From Cordia subcordata (taxonomy: Eukaryota > Streptophyta > Magnoliopsida > Boraginales > Cordiaceae): 64,000 nt of DNA. The DNA lies in the NCBI GenBank assembly GCA_028554755.1, contig JAPTOF010000009.1, positions 15,291,501-15,355,500 on the forward strand, written 5' to 3'. Positions within the stretch are counted from its first letter, which is position 1, and each line of letters starts with the position of its first letter. The notes beneath the pieces were generated by a model. That model saw nothing but the letters and a program-made list of their open reading frames with translations, was not told the DNA's origin and did not search any database. Made by a program: the position numbers and the translations under genes. Shown here piece after piece: positions 34,962 through 47,430 of the stretch.

Positions 34962-37900
34962 ATGAGTTGCTTACCATGTTTTCAGAGCAAGAATCCTGAC
35001 AGCGATAAGCAGGAGGAGCAAAACGTGCCTGTCGCACAGCCCAAAGATCTTCCACCACCCCAGCCTGCTGCAGGTACCCACCTTCTTAAATTCCATGCAT
35101 TTCACTTTCTTCTTTCGTTCAAAACTATAAATGCATTATGCAATAATTTTATTGCTTTTTTCTTTTTTCTCTTTTGGGTATTTAATCAACATATTATATT
35201 ATGATTTACATTTTCGCTTGCTGACTGGAAAAAAGTAGAATAAAATGATTAGGCGATTGTCTTCCTATGTTTAAAACTTGCCATATTACTTTTTAGGCTT
35301 TTTAAAAAGTAGTACATAATCTCTTATCTTAACATTTTCTATTCAGATTAATTTACTAATGTGCATTGCACATGCTTGCATTTATGAGTATTAAAGTTTG
35401 TAATGTGATATATATTTTTACAAAAATATCCTTGTTTTTAGTTAATAACATGAAGATAATAACCAAAAGAAAGAGGCGGTTTTGCCATTTTTTGAAATAA
35501 CAGGGGTAATGTAGTAAAGACCAACTCTAACAGCTCCTTTATTTTAAATCAAACCCTTATTAAAACCTTTTTTTCAGGCATTTCTATTTTAGTTTTATTC
35601 TAATAGCTTTCCTATTTCAAAAAACCCTATTTTTATATTTTTTCTTTATTTTAGCTAAACACATTTTTTAAAAATTTTATGTTGTCCATTTTGTTTTATT
35701 ATACATGTAATTTTTTATAAATTAATTATTATTAATTTTTAATTATTAATTTTTTACATTATTAGATTTAAGGAGTTGGAAATAGGTTGGTTTGGGGGCC
35801 CCTGTATATAAGCGAGGAGAAACAACAAATTGAGAAAGGCTCCTAAAATTTGAAAGGGGGGGGGGTGGGGAGGGTATTGGAGCTTATTTTCCCTAAATTT
35901 AGGACAATGGGTTACTTAAGGGAACTATTGGAATTAGTCGGGACTGAATACTGTGCTCCTTAAAAATATTGTACACCTATTTAGTATTGTACATCCTACA
36001 GTAGCGCGTTCACTACTTTGTTATTATAAGTTCACAATTTTTATATTATATTTTCGCAGCTTTTATTCATTTACGAATCGTATGTTATATGTTTATAATT
36101 TTAATACTTTATGTTCAAAACTTTTAATTGTTTACAAATTACTTATCTATTAATCTTATATTATACGATAAAAAATTCATATGTTTACAAAAATAAATTA
36201 CACATGTACAACTCATTAAGATATATTTACTATCTTTGAACAATATATTCACAACTTGTGAATGATATGTTCACAATCTCTAAACAATCTTGGAGTTTAC
36301 AGTTGGAGGTGTTACCGGTGTTCAATCGACGATCAAATTATTTTGTGCTATTCGTCAGTGTGAGTAGAGTGAACTCATTAAATTTCATATTGATCCAACA
36401 GTTTGATTGTAAAATTTATTAGGAAGTGTACCATGCACTTTTGGGTATATTATACTTTAGGTGTATGATATATTTTACGAAGACAGTCTAAGTTTTAAGC
36501 ACATGGGGGTTAATCAACTATTTAATCCAGATCATAAGGAATAACTTGTCACTTTTGAAAAGTACAAGAGAGTAATGTAATAAGTTTTAAAATTTAAAGG
36601 TTAATAAATTAGTTAGGCAAATTACAAAAGTAAAGTGTATTTTACCAAAAAAATTCAATTCTCAGAATGTAATTAATCTTCCTGCTTCTTTTCTCTCCTT
36701 GATTTGTTAATTTAACAGTTTGGTTGCAGATGGGCTACCTGTTGGATGACCTGATGCTAGAAACCAGTATAGGTGTAGCGATTGGTTGTTTTATATGTGA
36801 GCAACCATCTTTCTATTCCAGCCGTTATATGCTTCAGTTTTGGTCCCTTGCCTATTTGTAAAAGTAGAATTAAATTGAATTATTTGACCTGTGGGATTTA
36901 TTGTTGTGTGCAAAGGTTATCAAACGCTAAATTTCTAGGAAATAGCAAATACAGCATCTTGTTTTTATTTTTTTCTTTTGGAATGGGGGCCGAGTGCAGG
37001 TGGAATATGCATACTGATTTGAGAGATTGCAGTTTTCGCTGACCCTATAAAATTTTTTTAAAGTTTCTAATTGTTTTCGATATTGGTAGCTGTAAAACCA
37101 ATCGGGCCTCAAAAATTGTCACCAAACCAATCGGGCCTCAAAAATCAATGAAATATTTTAGATCCGTCTCGAGAAGTCGGGGGAAGGTAAGAAAGCGAAA
37201 CGCAATAAATTTTCCACTTTTAAGTGCAGTTCTGCTTATTGTATCTTCTAAGACTCAATCTCAGTTTAACAATTTCTAGGAGCTAAAAGGTCAACAGACT
37301 TCTTAGGTTATATTTGATGCCTAAACTCAAAATGACTTAAATATAAAAAGTTCCATAATATATTTAGATGTTGAATCTCTCCGAAGTTTGAAAGTTAGTT
37401 GTTGATGCCTAAACTCAGAAGAGACGAATGTAAAAGATTCATTGTTATCGAAATTGGATTTACTAATGATCCTCAGAGTTTTCTACTATTATCATTTGTT
37501 GATGCCAATTTAATGATAAAAGTAAAGAGTTATCGAACCTTGTAGCTGCATTGTTTGGTGATTGAAAAGATTATGCAGTGGTTAAAAGTCCAGCCATCAT
37601 TGTGTTATAATCCATGAGATGAAGCTTGTTTAATATGCTTTCCGCAGAGGCACCCAAGCCGAATCCACCAGCCGAAGCTAACAACAACAAGTCACCAGGT
37701 GAAGTTGACAACAAGAAGGATGACGCCGCTGGTGTGGAGACAGGGAACATCTCAGCGAAGGCTTTTGCATTCCGGGAGCTAGCCACAGCAACAAAAAATT
37801 TCAAGCAAGAATGTCTATTGCGTGAAGGCGGATTCGGAAGAGTGTTTAAAGGGACACTTCCTAGTGGGCAGGTATACAGAACTTCCAGTATATTTTAAGC

Positions 37901-39447
37901 AGACCTTGTTTCGCTTTAATCAAAAGATAAAATCTTTCTTCAGCGCTCTTTATTACTAACGGTGAGCTGAATTTTACGACTCAACAGGTTGTGAGCGTGA
38001 AGCAACTAGACAAAAGCAGCACGCAAGGAAATAAGGAGTTCCTTGGTGAGGTTATGATGTTGAGTCTCCTTCACCATCAAAATCTGGTAGATATGATTGG
38101 ATATTGTGCCGAAGGGGATCAGAGGCTTTTGGTGTATGAATACCTGCAATTGGGTTCAGTTGAAGATCATCTACACGGTAATGCTCATTCTTTTGGCTAG
38201 TTTTTGAGTGTGATTGGACTCAGCAAGCTAATAAAGAAGATCATATAAGTATTGCGTGTGTAATATATACACCTTTTGTTAGATGCATCAGCATGAAGAA
38301 CTCTTAGAATTGTTCTTGTATACTTGCAGGCGGAAAACCAGAGAAGAAGCATCTAGATTGGGCGACAAGGATGAAAATAGCTTCAGGTGCTGCCCAAGGA
38401 CTTGAGTATCTACATGAGAAGGCGAATCCTCCGGTTATATATCGCGATCTAAAATCCTCAAACATTATGCTGGATGAGGAATTCAATGCCAAACTCTACG
38501 ATTATGGACTTGCAAAGCTCGGAGGGAACAACACCCATGCGACGGCATTAATGGGAAATTTTGGTTATTGTGCACCAGAATATGAAAGACAGGGTGAAGC
38601 CACAATAAAGTCAGACGTATACAGTTTTGGAGTTGTTTTACTTGAGCTAATTACAGGGCGTAAAGCCATGGACACCAGCAGACCAGCAGATGAGCAAAAG
38701 TTAGTAGCTTGGGTAAGTGTGGTTGTCCCTTTATTTGTCTTTCGGTTCAAAAATCAAGAATGCAAATTTAAATTTTATCTTTCTAACCAATGATAATTTT
38801 TGTGGCATTATCTGACCGAATTTGTTGTTCATGCGATTGAATAGGCACAACCTTTTTTCAGGGACCCAAAGAGGTTCCCAGAGATGGCAGATCCTCTTCT
38901 TAAAAATGAAGTTCCTGTAACAAGTTTGAACCAAGCAATTGGAGTTGCAGCAATGTGTCTCCAGGACGAACCTGCTGTCCGTCCATTGATCAGTGATGTT
39001 GTAGCGACGCTTGGTTTCCTTGCAACGACTCCACCAGATCAGCCTGTCGCCAATGCTCCCGATCAGTCTCCTGTTCCTATTCCAGCTCTGAGTGGAGATG
39101 GATCAAAGAGTAAGGCTGACAAAACCAAAAGTAAGAAGCACAAAGATACAGAGCACAATCAGGGGGATAATAGTGGTTCAGATTCTGAATCTTGGGTAGG
39201 CTCAGATGAGGAAAGTACATTTGAGCTTGGGAACAAAGAAGTAGAATATGAGGTTGCAAGTATGAGCTCATGTTCAATAAGCAGCGTAGATGAAGAATCA
39301 GAACATGAAAGCACTAATAAGAGGAGCAGCAGCAGAGCTGAAGGCCGGCATGGAAACAGCTCTTCAAAGTTCAGGCGAAAAAGTACTAAGAAATCTCATG
39401 AGGGTGGTGTCCGTTCAAGTTCACGGCGCAGAAAATCGGACCAATAA
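34962..39447 (+). CDS. PBL23-like receptor-like cytoplasmic kinase (RLCK-VII)
   Basis: The exons are 34962-35073, 37648-37871, 37988-38177, 38330-38712 and 38845-39447, giving 503 residues; intron 1 is 2.6 kb. The N-terminus MSCLPCF offers two Cys for palmitoylation but no Gly2 for myristoylation. [18 protein letters not shown] leads into the kinase domain. The P-loop reads R96-E-G-G-F-G101 (the family has G-E-G-G-F-G). The other key residues are Lys117 (SVKQLD), Glu133, YRDLKSSN with Asp215 and Asn220, D233-Y-G where DFG is expected, APEY at 257, and [23 protein letters not shown]-binding Lys, catalytic Asp and metal-binding Asp are all present, so activity is possible but may be altered. 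After about residue 355 comes a long tail, first Ser/Asp/Glu-rich ([17 protein letters not shown]) and then basic ([11 protein letters not shown]). Membrane-associated RLCK-VII kinases relay signals from receptor kinases in immunity and development. PBL23 is the closest match I recall; orthology was not tested. Confidence 0.92.
35074..37647 (+). other. Intron 1 of PBL23-like gene
   Basis: This 2.6-kb AT-rich intron contains a G10 run at 35856-35865 (followed by GGGG and AGGG blocks). Small frames at 35953-36153 and 36782-37042 have no recognisable domain. No inserted element was clearly delimited. Confidence 0.7.
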
Positions 39448-40253
39448 CATTTTTGGCAGTCGGAGATCCAAAAAATTGAAGTATTAGTTCATATCTTAGG
39501 AGACAACAGCAACGTGGAAGCCGAAAAAGGAACAGTTATTCAGCTCTTAACTTCACTGTTCTTGGCTCACTTCTTTCCATCTAATATTTTGATGGGAATG
39601 AATCATGAACTGTTGTACACAAAGGGAGTGTATACTGAAGTAGAGTTTTTCCTTTTTTCTGAACCTTCTCTTTAGCATTTTGCATGCGCTTTTGTCTCCT
39701 GTAAACATTCTAAGTACACAAATCTTTTAAAAGTTAACACTGAAGACAACACAAGCATTACATGATATACTGCAAGCTGGTGTATTTGATAGGGTTGTCA
39801 GAGCTAACATGGCGCTTTTTTTTTTTTTTTGCCTATATATTATGTAAATCTAGATAAAGTTACTCATGCTCATGTGAATCTTGAGACGCGTAGTATTGGA
39901 CCGTGTGATTTGTCATCTAGTTGTAGGTCTAACGTTATGGCGAATGTTTTGTACTATTTAAGACTATTTCATTATAACTATACATTCAATTCATTATCAT
40001 TGGATTTCTTTGCTACCATTATGACAATATTGGGGGATCCAAGTCTATTGCCTTTAGAATAACTTCATAAGGATCACATCTTAAAAGCATCACGAATTCC
40101 AGCAGATTCTTGACAGAGTTGCACATGGATTAGAGTAAATCTCAGAATCAAATATATCGGTGTGATGTTTTGAATCCCAACTTTGAGAACTATAAAGTAA
40201 TTGTAAAAGTTTTTATCCACCGTAGATGCATATTCTAAATATTTGAAGCTAAG
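39448..40253. other. 3' region of kinase gene and spacer
   Basis: Non-coding DNA between the kinase stop and the left LTR at 40254. The 77-aa frame at 39829-40062 shows no family. Confidence 0.5.
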
Positions 40254-42880
40254 TGTGAAGATTGGGTAGTTATTTTTAACCCAACCCTATAAACACGTTT
40301 TTGGAGTGATATTTGTGGGGTGGCAGTTGTTGGTAGCGGGGGTCTTTTTAAAAAAAAGTAATAATAAAATAGATAAGATAAGATTTGATCAGACAATCAG
40401 TTTTCACTTGAGACTTATATATATTTCTACTCGTTTTCACGATTATATCTTTCTTACACTTCTCTCTTGCCAGAAAAAATAGGAAGAATACTAGCAGATT
40501 AAGTTGGGCATTTATTCTTTCTTTAAGGGCTAACCTCAAGGTAAGTCTTGGCAATACTTGTTTACTCTGAAATTTTAGGATTGAATAAAAAAATCATTTT
40601 TTTATTAGAAATAACAATAGAGAATTATTTTACTGTATGGATAGGGTATTTTTAGTTCCAGATTGAAAAGATTTGAAATTTAGGATTCAAGGTAAGTCGG
40701 GTCAACTCGTACTCCAAATTCTCTCATCAATCTCAGTGTATCTCTGAATCCCATCATAATTCATCTTATTGATACACCATGAACATCTCGCTTCATGACA
40801 TGCTTGAGTCGTAGGGTTATATGTTGTCTTAGTAAGTCCACTTTGTATGATATTAGACAAATATGGTTTGAAGTTATATATTATATATGCCTAATAAATC
40901 TTTGCCAAAACAATATACCCCTAATATTAATCATGCTTGATTAATTATTCCACGAATTTCCTGCTCTTGCATGTTCATGTGAGCTAGTTATTTCTCAGAT
41001 ACTTTATCAAGATAACTATCAGAGCACAATTGAGGTACGACATTCTAACTTTGCTTTTGCAAAGAAACTGCGCGTTCAAACTTTGTTTCTCTTGGTATTG
41101 GCTCTTGGAACAGAACACAAAAGAAAGGCCAATGAAGATCTTTGAACATGGGTTGCCAATCTCTAGTTTGGAAAGAAAATAAAATGGTGTTGGAATCTTG
41201 GTTTTTATTTGCCTTTATATACTAAAGATAATAAAAGAGTTACTTCTCAAAGGTTTCGATGATGAATCTCTTGTAACAGTTTACTTAGTTACTTATTAAT
41301 TTATTTATTTTATTCTTTGTTTGTTCATTTTCCAGAAAAAAATTATAATTTCAGAACTTTTTTCTATTTCTTAGATTTTATTTTTATTTTATTTACTCTA
41401 GATCTCTTTTTCTCTAGTTACCTATTTTATTCCATTCATTTTAATTGTCTAGGTTTAATTTTAGTCATAGATTTACTTAAACCAAAATATTTATTTCACA
41501 ATCAGTGAACAAAGTTGACCTATATCATTTATTTTTGATCTTCTATTCTTTTGGATTGTAAAATTATTTAATTTTCCAAAATTTGTCGAAAGCTGTCTAT
41601 TCTTTTTTTTCTTACTCTTTGCAACTATTCTTTTTCCAGAACTGGACCCATGGTTATTTGCACGTGCAATCTACTTTGACAAAGTTTGACCTGTATAATT
41701 TATTTTAGATCTTTTATTGTGTTGCAGCAGTTTTTACTTTCCTTTGATGGCTTACTGGAAATCGAAATGTGTTAGAAATTCTATGTCAATATTCCTGAGG
41801 GGTGCTCAGTAGCTTGAATCCTTTCTATTATTGCATATTGACATCATTTGAGCATTATCTTATGCTTTTTCTTTTTCTCTTGCCATTGTTCTAGAAATCG
41901 AGCCCCTACCTTGTTCTCAAATATTAACTAGCTATCATCTCATCCCATGCTACTCTTGTATGTGACCTTGATTCGAATAGTAAGTTGTGCTATGTTGTAG
42001 CGTTTTATCACGATACAATATGACTTGATATGATATGATTTAACATGGTATGACATGACATGACTTGAATTAGCAAATACTCACCTCCTCTTGAAATTTT
42101 GGGATCCCATTTCATATTTGCTTGAGCTTGTTGGGGTATAATCCTTTATCATGTGTGTGTTTGTAGGAGCCTTGTACCCATGCCATGTGTGCTAGTGGGG
42201 CCTTATACCCATCTTTTGATATGATTATGATTGATTCTTGATTGAGATATGAGGTCCTTGTACTCTCACCATGATTTTATTATAATTAAATAGCTACAGC
42301 ATAATCACAACTCATGTTACATGATATTTAATATACTTTCTTTTATGAGTTGATTCTTTTTATGAAGAACATGAATTTTAATTCTACGCACTCCTATATT
42401 TTCTTAATATCCTTTCAAGTACGTGTTTTCTTGTTTCAGCTTTTCTATTATTTTGAAATTCACGTTTGTTCTATCTTGAGAGAAAGACCTTTACTTATTG
42501 AGCATTGGATTGGCTTACCCCTACATATACGTTCTTATAGATGATCACGAGTAAGGGAGCGTATGCCAGCAATAAGGAACGACCTTATCTTTGTTAGTAT
42601 TTTGAGAATTGGAATCTAGTGATGAGATAGTATTTTGTCGATATTTTGGTTTATGTTAAGTGTGCTAGTTTGGCAATGACTTATAATAGTTATTTGGAGT
42701 TGTATTACCGTATATTGGAGTACATAGTTTTATTTCAATAATTTGAAACTTTGAATAATTTGTGGTATTTAGTGCTCTGTAATATTGTTGAAGTTTTTAG
42801 TAGTCTTGTGGTTTGAGGGCTTCATTTCTCCTGTCCCACGGTGTGTCATGTCTTGAGCCTTAAGATTTCGGGGCGTGACA
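40254..42880 (+). repeat. 5' LTR (2627 bp)
   Basis: It aligns collinearly with 46116-49372 once the insertions in the 3' LTR are allowed for. A 63-aa frame at 41317 is shared word for word with the 3' LTR (47807) because it lies in the near-identical tract. It is hydrophobic low-complexity and is not called as a gene. Confidence 0.85.
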
Positions 42881-42884
42881 AGAC

Positions 42885-42896
42885 TGGTATCAGAGC
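42885..42896 (+). other. Primer-binding site of the LARD
   Basis: TGGTATCAGAGC follows four bases after the 5' LTR end (GTGACA). It is the standard tRNA-Met-complementary motif of plant LTR elements. Confidence 0.85.
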
Positions 42897-44515
42897 TTTG
42901 ATTATGATCACTTGTCGCCTAAGTGTGTTTTGGGTAGTTATGCTTTGTTGAGTACAAGAGTGTTTAGACTTGTAATATTGCTAGGAGTTTTTGCTTGTGA
43001 TCTAAGGTTTAACAATTCTGTGAGATTTTGGTATGAGCGGGCAACCAGTTTGATGTTTATAAGGTCATAGGTTTCTAATCAAGTCTTTAACTTCAAACTT
43101 TTATAGTGTACCTTGTTGCCATTATGGTTTCATAGCTAGAATACTGGAATCGTCATTTTGTGTATATTTGATAATTCTCTGTGTCTTAAGGAGATTCTAA
43201 TTCAAACTTGATATTATATTTGTTACTTGAATTATGCTGGTCCTTGTTTGAGGTATAAGTTTCAAGGACAAGAAACCTAATTTCTTCTTTTGGTGTGTTA
43301 GTATCATCAAGTAAAATCGAGGAGCAAATTTTTATTTTTTCGGTCATAAAGGTTATTTATTCAAAAGTGTTAAAAAAATAAAGTTAAGGGTAGAGAGAGG
43401 TTTGGTTTTTGCTAAACGTTTTGAAGCCCACTATACACGCATTTATTGTCGCGCTTGAGGCAGAGGTTAATGGCTGATCACGTACATATGACTAATGTTG
43501 GTCTTGATTTCTTCTTGGAGCAACTCTCGTGTATTTGGGTTTCTTAGTATTCTCTTGGGTTAATATTTAGGATTTAATAAACCTAGAATACTTTATTTTT
43601 TAATACAAGTTGGCCGGAAGTTGCACTTTTGCTTGGTCTTTTATAGTAATATTAATGCACTATGGTTACTAGGGTGTGTACAGTGACAAGATTGAGTACT
43701 TAAAATGACTGAAAAGTAGGCATCTCGTGTTCCAAAATTCCGTTCGTCAAATCCTGCATAATTTTATTAACCACTATCGGTTCCTACCAATACCTATCCT
43801 AGTGCATTTATGTAAATTAGTCAAGTTTATCTTTATAACATGCATTGATTGCAAATTTCTGTTGAATTCACTTGATCACGTCATCCTGAAGATAAATACC
43901 TAAGCCAAGTTCTCTGTCCTTTCTTACATTAAATTATTTTGATCATATCATGCTCAGCATATTGTCTACCAAGTTGATCGTTCTGGCTTGTTCATCCACG
44001 AGTCAATATTTATACAATGGGTGTCAGCAACTAGTCATTTGCTTGATTCTATTCTTTTATTTATTATTATAATTATTAGTAATTTTTTTCTTTTTCGCAC
44101 GGCAACGGTTTGCCAGATTGGTTCTAAAAGCTTGTCCGCAGTTTAAAAAAGAGCAAATCATTTATTATATCTTATTTTATATATAAATATATTATGTTTA
44201 CTTCATCTTTTCCAGATTCAAAATTCTTCATTTTCTTTTTTGGGCATGATGATTTTTAGTGACACTTAGTTTATGATTATTTTATTAAGTTTTAGATTTT
44301 ATGACTTGGCCTTTTAATCTTGAGGAACAAAAAAAAAAAAAAAACGCATATTTAAGCATAGTCACCAAAGATTGTCTACTCATGAAAATTTTCTCATATG
44401 AATAGACGAAGGGCAATTTTTCACGTTTTCACGCTTTAATACATTTCAAGTTAAGAACTTGGGAATGAGTTATTTTTTTTTAATTTTTATTTTGACAGTC
44501 CTTAGTTCTTTTAAG

Positions 44516-44548
<33 letters not shown>

Positions 44549-46096
44549 TATTATTATTTGTTATTATTATTTAACTCATATTATTTTTATCTCTGTACTA
44601 GAATCTGTTTTTCAAAAGAAAAGAATTATTGTTCATCTCGCTCAAGTTTCAAAGTCATGGTTCAAAGTTTCTCCATTAACTAATGTGGCCGACATGCATG
44701 ATTTTGACCTTGTTTTAGCGACTTTTCCTTTCTGAATGGTAGTTTTAATATTTTAACTCATGCAAGTAATTCCCTATTATATATTTGGAAACCAAATTCG
44801 TCGACCATGGTTTAATCCAAATTATTGAGCAAATGTTGAGATTTGATAATATATTATTTACGGCCATGGATTTTTCTTAGTGAATCCATAGTCAGTGCAA
44901 ACAATGTTAGTTTCTAAATTTTAATTCCTGTTATTCCTAGTTTTGTCAAACACACGATCAACAAAAATTTTATTTGTTTGTGAATTAATAACTTTGAGTG
45001 TTATAATCACTTACTAGTGAAAACCATATTTTATTTTTATTGAACCTCTCAAGGCTCTCCTCAACCAATTATTTCATCTTACTCTATTATTCACTTGAAC
45101 CGATTCATTACTTAATATCTTTTAGCTCTTTGTTATTTGTGGAATTTTTTTTATATCTCGTGTTTTCGTCGTGACTATATTTCCTCTCATTTGTCCTTGA
45201 TAATTCCATCTTTTTTTAGTCATTGCTAAATTTATTTTTGATATCTTTACTCAACTTTAACGAGTGGTCCTCTTTCTCTAATGTTTTTCTTTTTGCAAGT
45301 TGTTCAAGAGTCTTTTGTTCAAATCACCTTATCACCATTTAAACCTACCCGATAAACTACAATGGATCCTAGAAGTTAATTAATCATTTTCCCTTTTCTT
45401 GTGTCCTTTGTCTTTACTTATGTTGTATTTTCCTATGATCTTATGTTCAATGTTTTTTGGCTCTGTGCATGTGTTACGCCATAAATGTAAATACTCCTAC
45501 TCATTATCCTCATGTATCTCTCTAAAGTTTATCTTTGAAAAGTAATGTTGCTCTCTTAGCTATAGTATCCACATTAGTTGTACTCGCATATTGATCATTG
45601 ACTTTTTTTTTTAGCTAATAGGATTGTTACTTTGAGGCATTCTTGGTTGACCTTTCTACATTTTAAAGAATTTCTTTTGACTAGATATTGTCCTTGTTCT
45701 CTCCTCCTTCTATTTGTCTAATCATGATGTGTTATCCTGAGCCTTCCTCCTAAGCTTCTTCTCATAATCTTGAGAGTGTGGTATTGTAACATGTTGGTGC
45801 ATCTACAAGATTATTGAGATTGAAGCATGAGTAAGTTTTAATTACGTTAGGTACATAAAAATTTAAGGCGTTCTTCATTCTTTGACATCATCTTGGAGTT
45901 CTAAACGACTACAGTGACCGTATGAGATATAGTGTGCTCAAGGATAAGATGTTGGCATGAAGAAGAAAAGTTGAGCTTGAAGTTATCCAATTGCATATTT
46001 TGGTTTTAGTTTTCCATATTGCGAGCAAGGAGGTCATATGTCAAGTGGTTATGGAAATTCATGAGATTTATGTTTCAAGGACAAAACCTCCTTTTC
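42897..46096 (+). other. Internal region of the LARD, non-coding
   Basis: About 3.2 kb with no RT, integrase, protease or gag motif in any frame. A (CAT)n microsatellite of about 11 units lies at 44516-44548; the poly-His frame over it is an artefact. Confidence 0.75.
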
Positions 46097-46115
46097 GGGG
46101 GGGGGGGGGGTAAGA
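46097..46115 (+). other. Polypurine tract (G14-TAAGA)
   Basis: Fourteen G (46097-46110) followed by TAAGA directly abut the 3' LTR, where plus-strand DNA priming is expected. Confidence 0.7.
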
Positions 46116-46231
46116 TGTGACGACCGGGTAGTTATTTTTAACCCAACCATTATAAGCACGTTTCTGAAGTGATATTTGTCAGGTGGTAGTTGTTGGTAGT
46201 AGGGCTCTTTTAAAATACACACACACACACA

Positions 46232-46552
46232 CTAGTGTGACACCCGTGCGATGTACGGGGAGCGACATATGTGATTGGATATATTAAAATTATAGAGTTT
46301 TTGCATCTTACTAAATAGTTATTAAAACAATTATATTCTGTGGAATTAATAAAACAATGATGATATATATAAAGAAAGGGCATAATATTAATTAAATTAA
46401 AATGCTTAATATAAGAATGAAACTGAATAAATGATGGAAAACAAAAATAACCTAAGAATGAGCATATTTAATTGATAAGTAATTATGGAAAGATTGCATA
46501 TTGTGTGCCACTTGGCAATATGAAATTACAGCTTGTTTTGCTTTATTATATA

Positions 46553-46555
<3 letters not shown>
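46232..46555 (-). mobile_element. Small Helitron nested in the 3' LTR
   Basis: On the minus strand the element ends CTAG at 46235-46232 followed by T. Seven bases earlier is a 7-bp stem with one G-T pair (CCCGTGC / GTACGGG, 46243-46259). The start near 46555 reads TGCTATATAATAAAGC, close to the usual TCTATATAATAAAGC, so the 5' TC is changed or one base was inserted. The corresponding place in the 5' LTR (near 40350) lacks this sequence. Confidence 0.65.
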
Positions 46556-46594
<39 letters not shown>

Positions 46595-46596
<2 letters not shown>

Positions 46597-46975
46597 GATA
46601 AGAATAGATTTGACCAGACAGTCAGTTTTGACTTGAGACTTATATATATTTCTACTCGTTTTCATAATTATATCTTTTCTACACTTCTCTTTTCCCAGAA
46701 AAAGTACAAAGAATACTAGCAGATTAAGTTGGGCAGTTATTGGCTATACTTGTTTACTCCGAAAATTAAAGATTGAATAAAAAATAAATTTTTTCTTATT
46801 GGAAATAACGATAGAGAATCATTTTACTATATATATATATATATATAGGTATTTTCTGTTGTAGATTGAGAAGATTAGAAATTTAGGATTTTAGGTAAGT
46901 CGGGCCAACTCGTACTCCAAATTCTCCCATCAATCAGCGTATCTATAAATCCCATCATTATACATACATACATAC

Positions 46976-47042
<67 letters not shown>

Positions 47043-47430
47043 GATAAAATAAGATTTGACCAGACAGTCAGTTTTGACTTGGGACTTATATATATTTCTA
47101 CTCATTTTCACGATTCTATCTTTCCTACACTTCTCTCTTCCCAGAAAAAATATGAAGAATACTAGCAGATTAAGTTGGGCACTTATTCTTTCTTTAAGGG
47201 CTAATTTCAAGGTAAGTCTTGGCGATACTTGTTTACTCTGAAATTTTAGGATTGAATAAAAAAATCATTTTTTAAATTGGAAATAACAATAGAGAATTAT
47301 TTTACTGTATGCATAGGTATTTTTAGTTCTAGATTGAAAAGATTTGAAATTTAGGATTCGAGGTAAGTCAGGTCAACTCGTACTCCAAATTCTCCCATCA
47401 ATCTCAGTGTATCTTTGAATCCCATCATTA
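46595..47430 (+). repeat. Internal tandem duplication in the 3' LTR
   Basis: 46595-46960 and 47042-47430 are both copies of the LTR segment starting AGATAAGA(T/A)TTGACCAGAC and ending AATCCCATCATTA. The 5' LTR has it once (40371 onward). The left copy lacks about 30 bases (TCTTTCTTTAAGGGCTAA...). The copies are joined through a (TAA)n run. Confidence 0.85.
46981..47041 (+). repeat. (TAA)n microsatellite
   Basis: About 20 TAA units lie at the junction of the two duplicated LTR segments, suggesting slippage or microhomology at the duplication breakpoint. Confidence 0.95.

Noticed and set aside
44459..44683. Frame with a poly-histidine stretch
   Set aside because: It translates a (CAT)n microsatellite in the non-coding interior of the LARD.
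46501..46719. Frame with Tyr-Ile repeats; similar one at 52754-52972 on the minus strand and poly-Tyr at 46875-47210
   Set aside because: These are translations of AT and TAA microsatellites.
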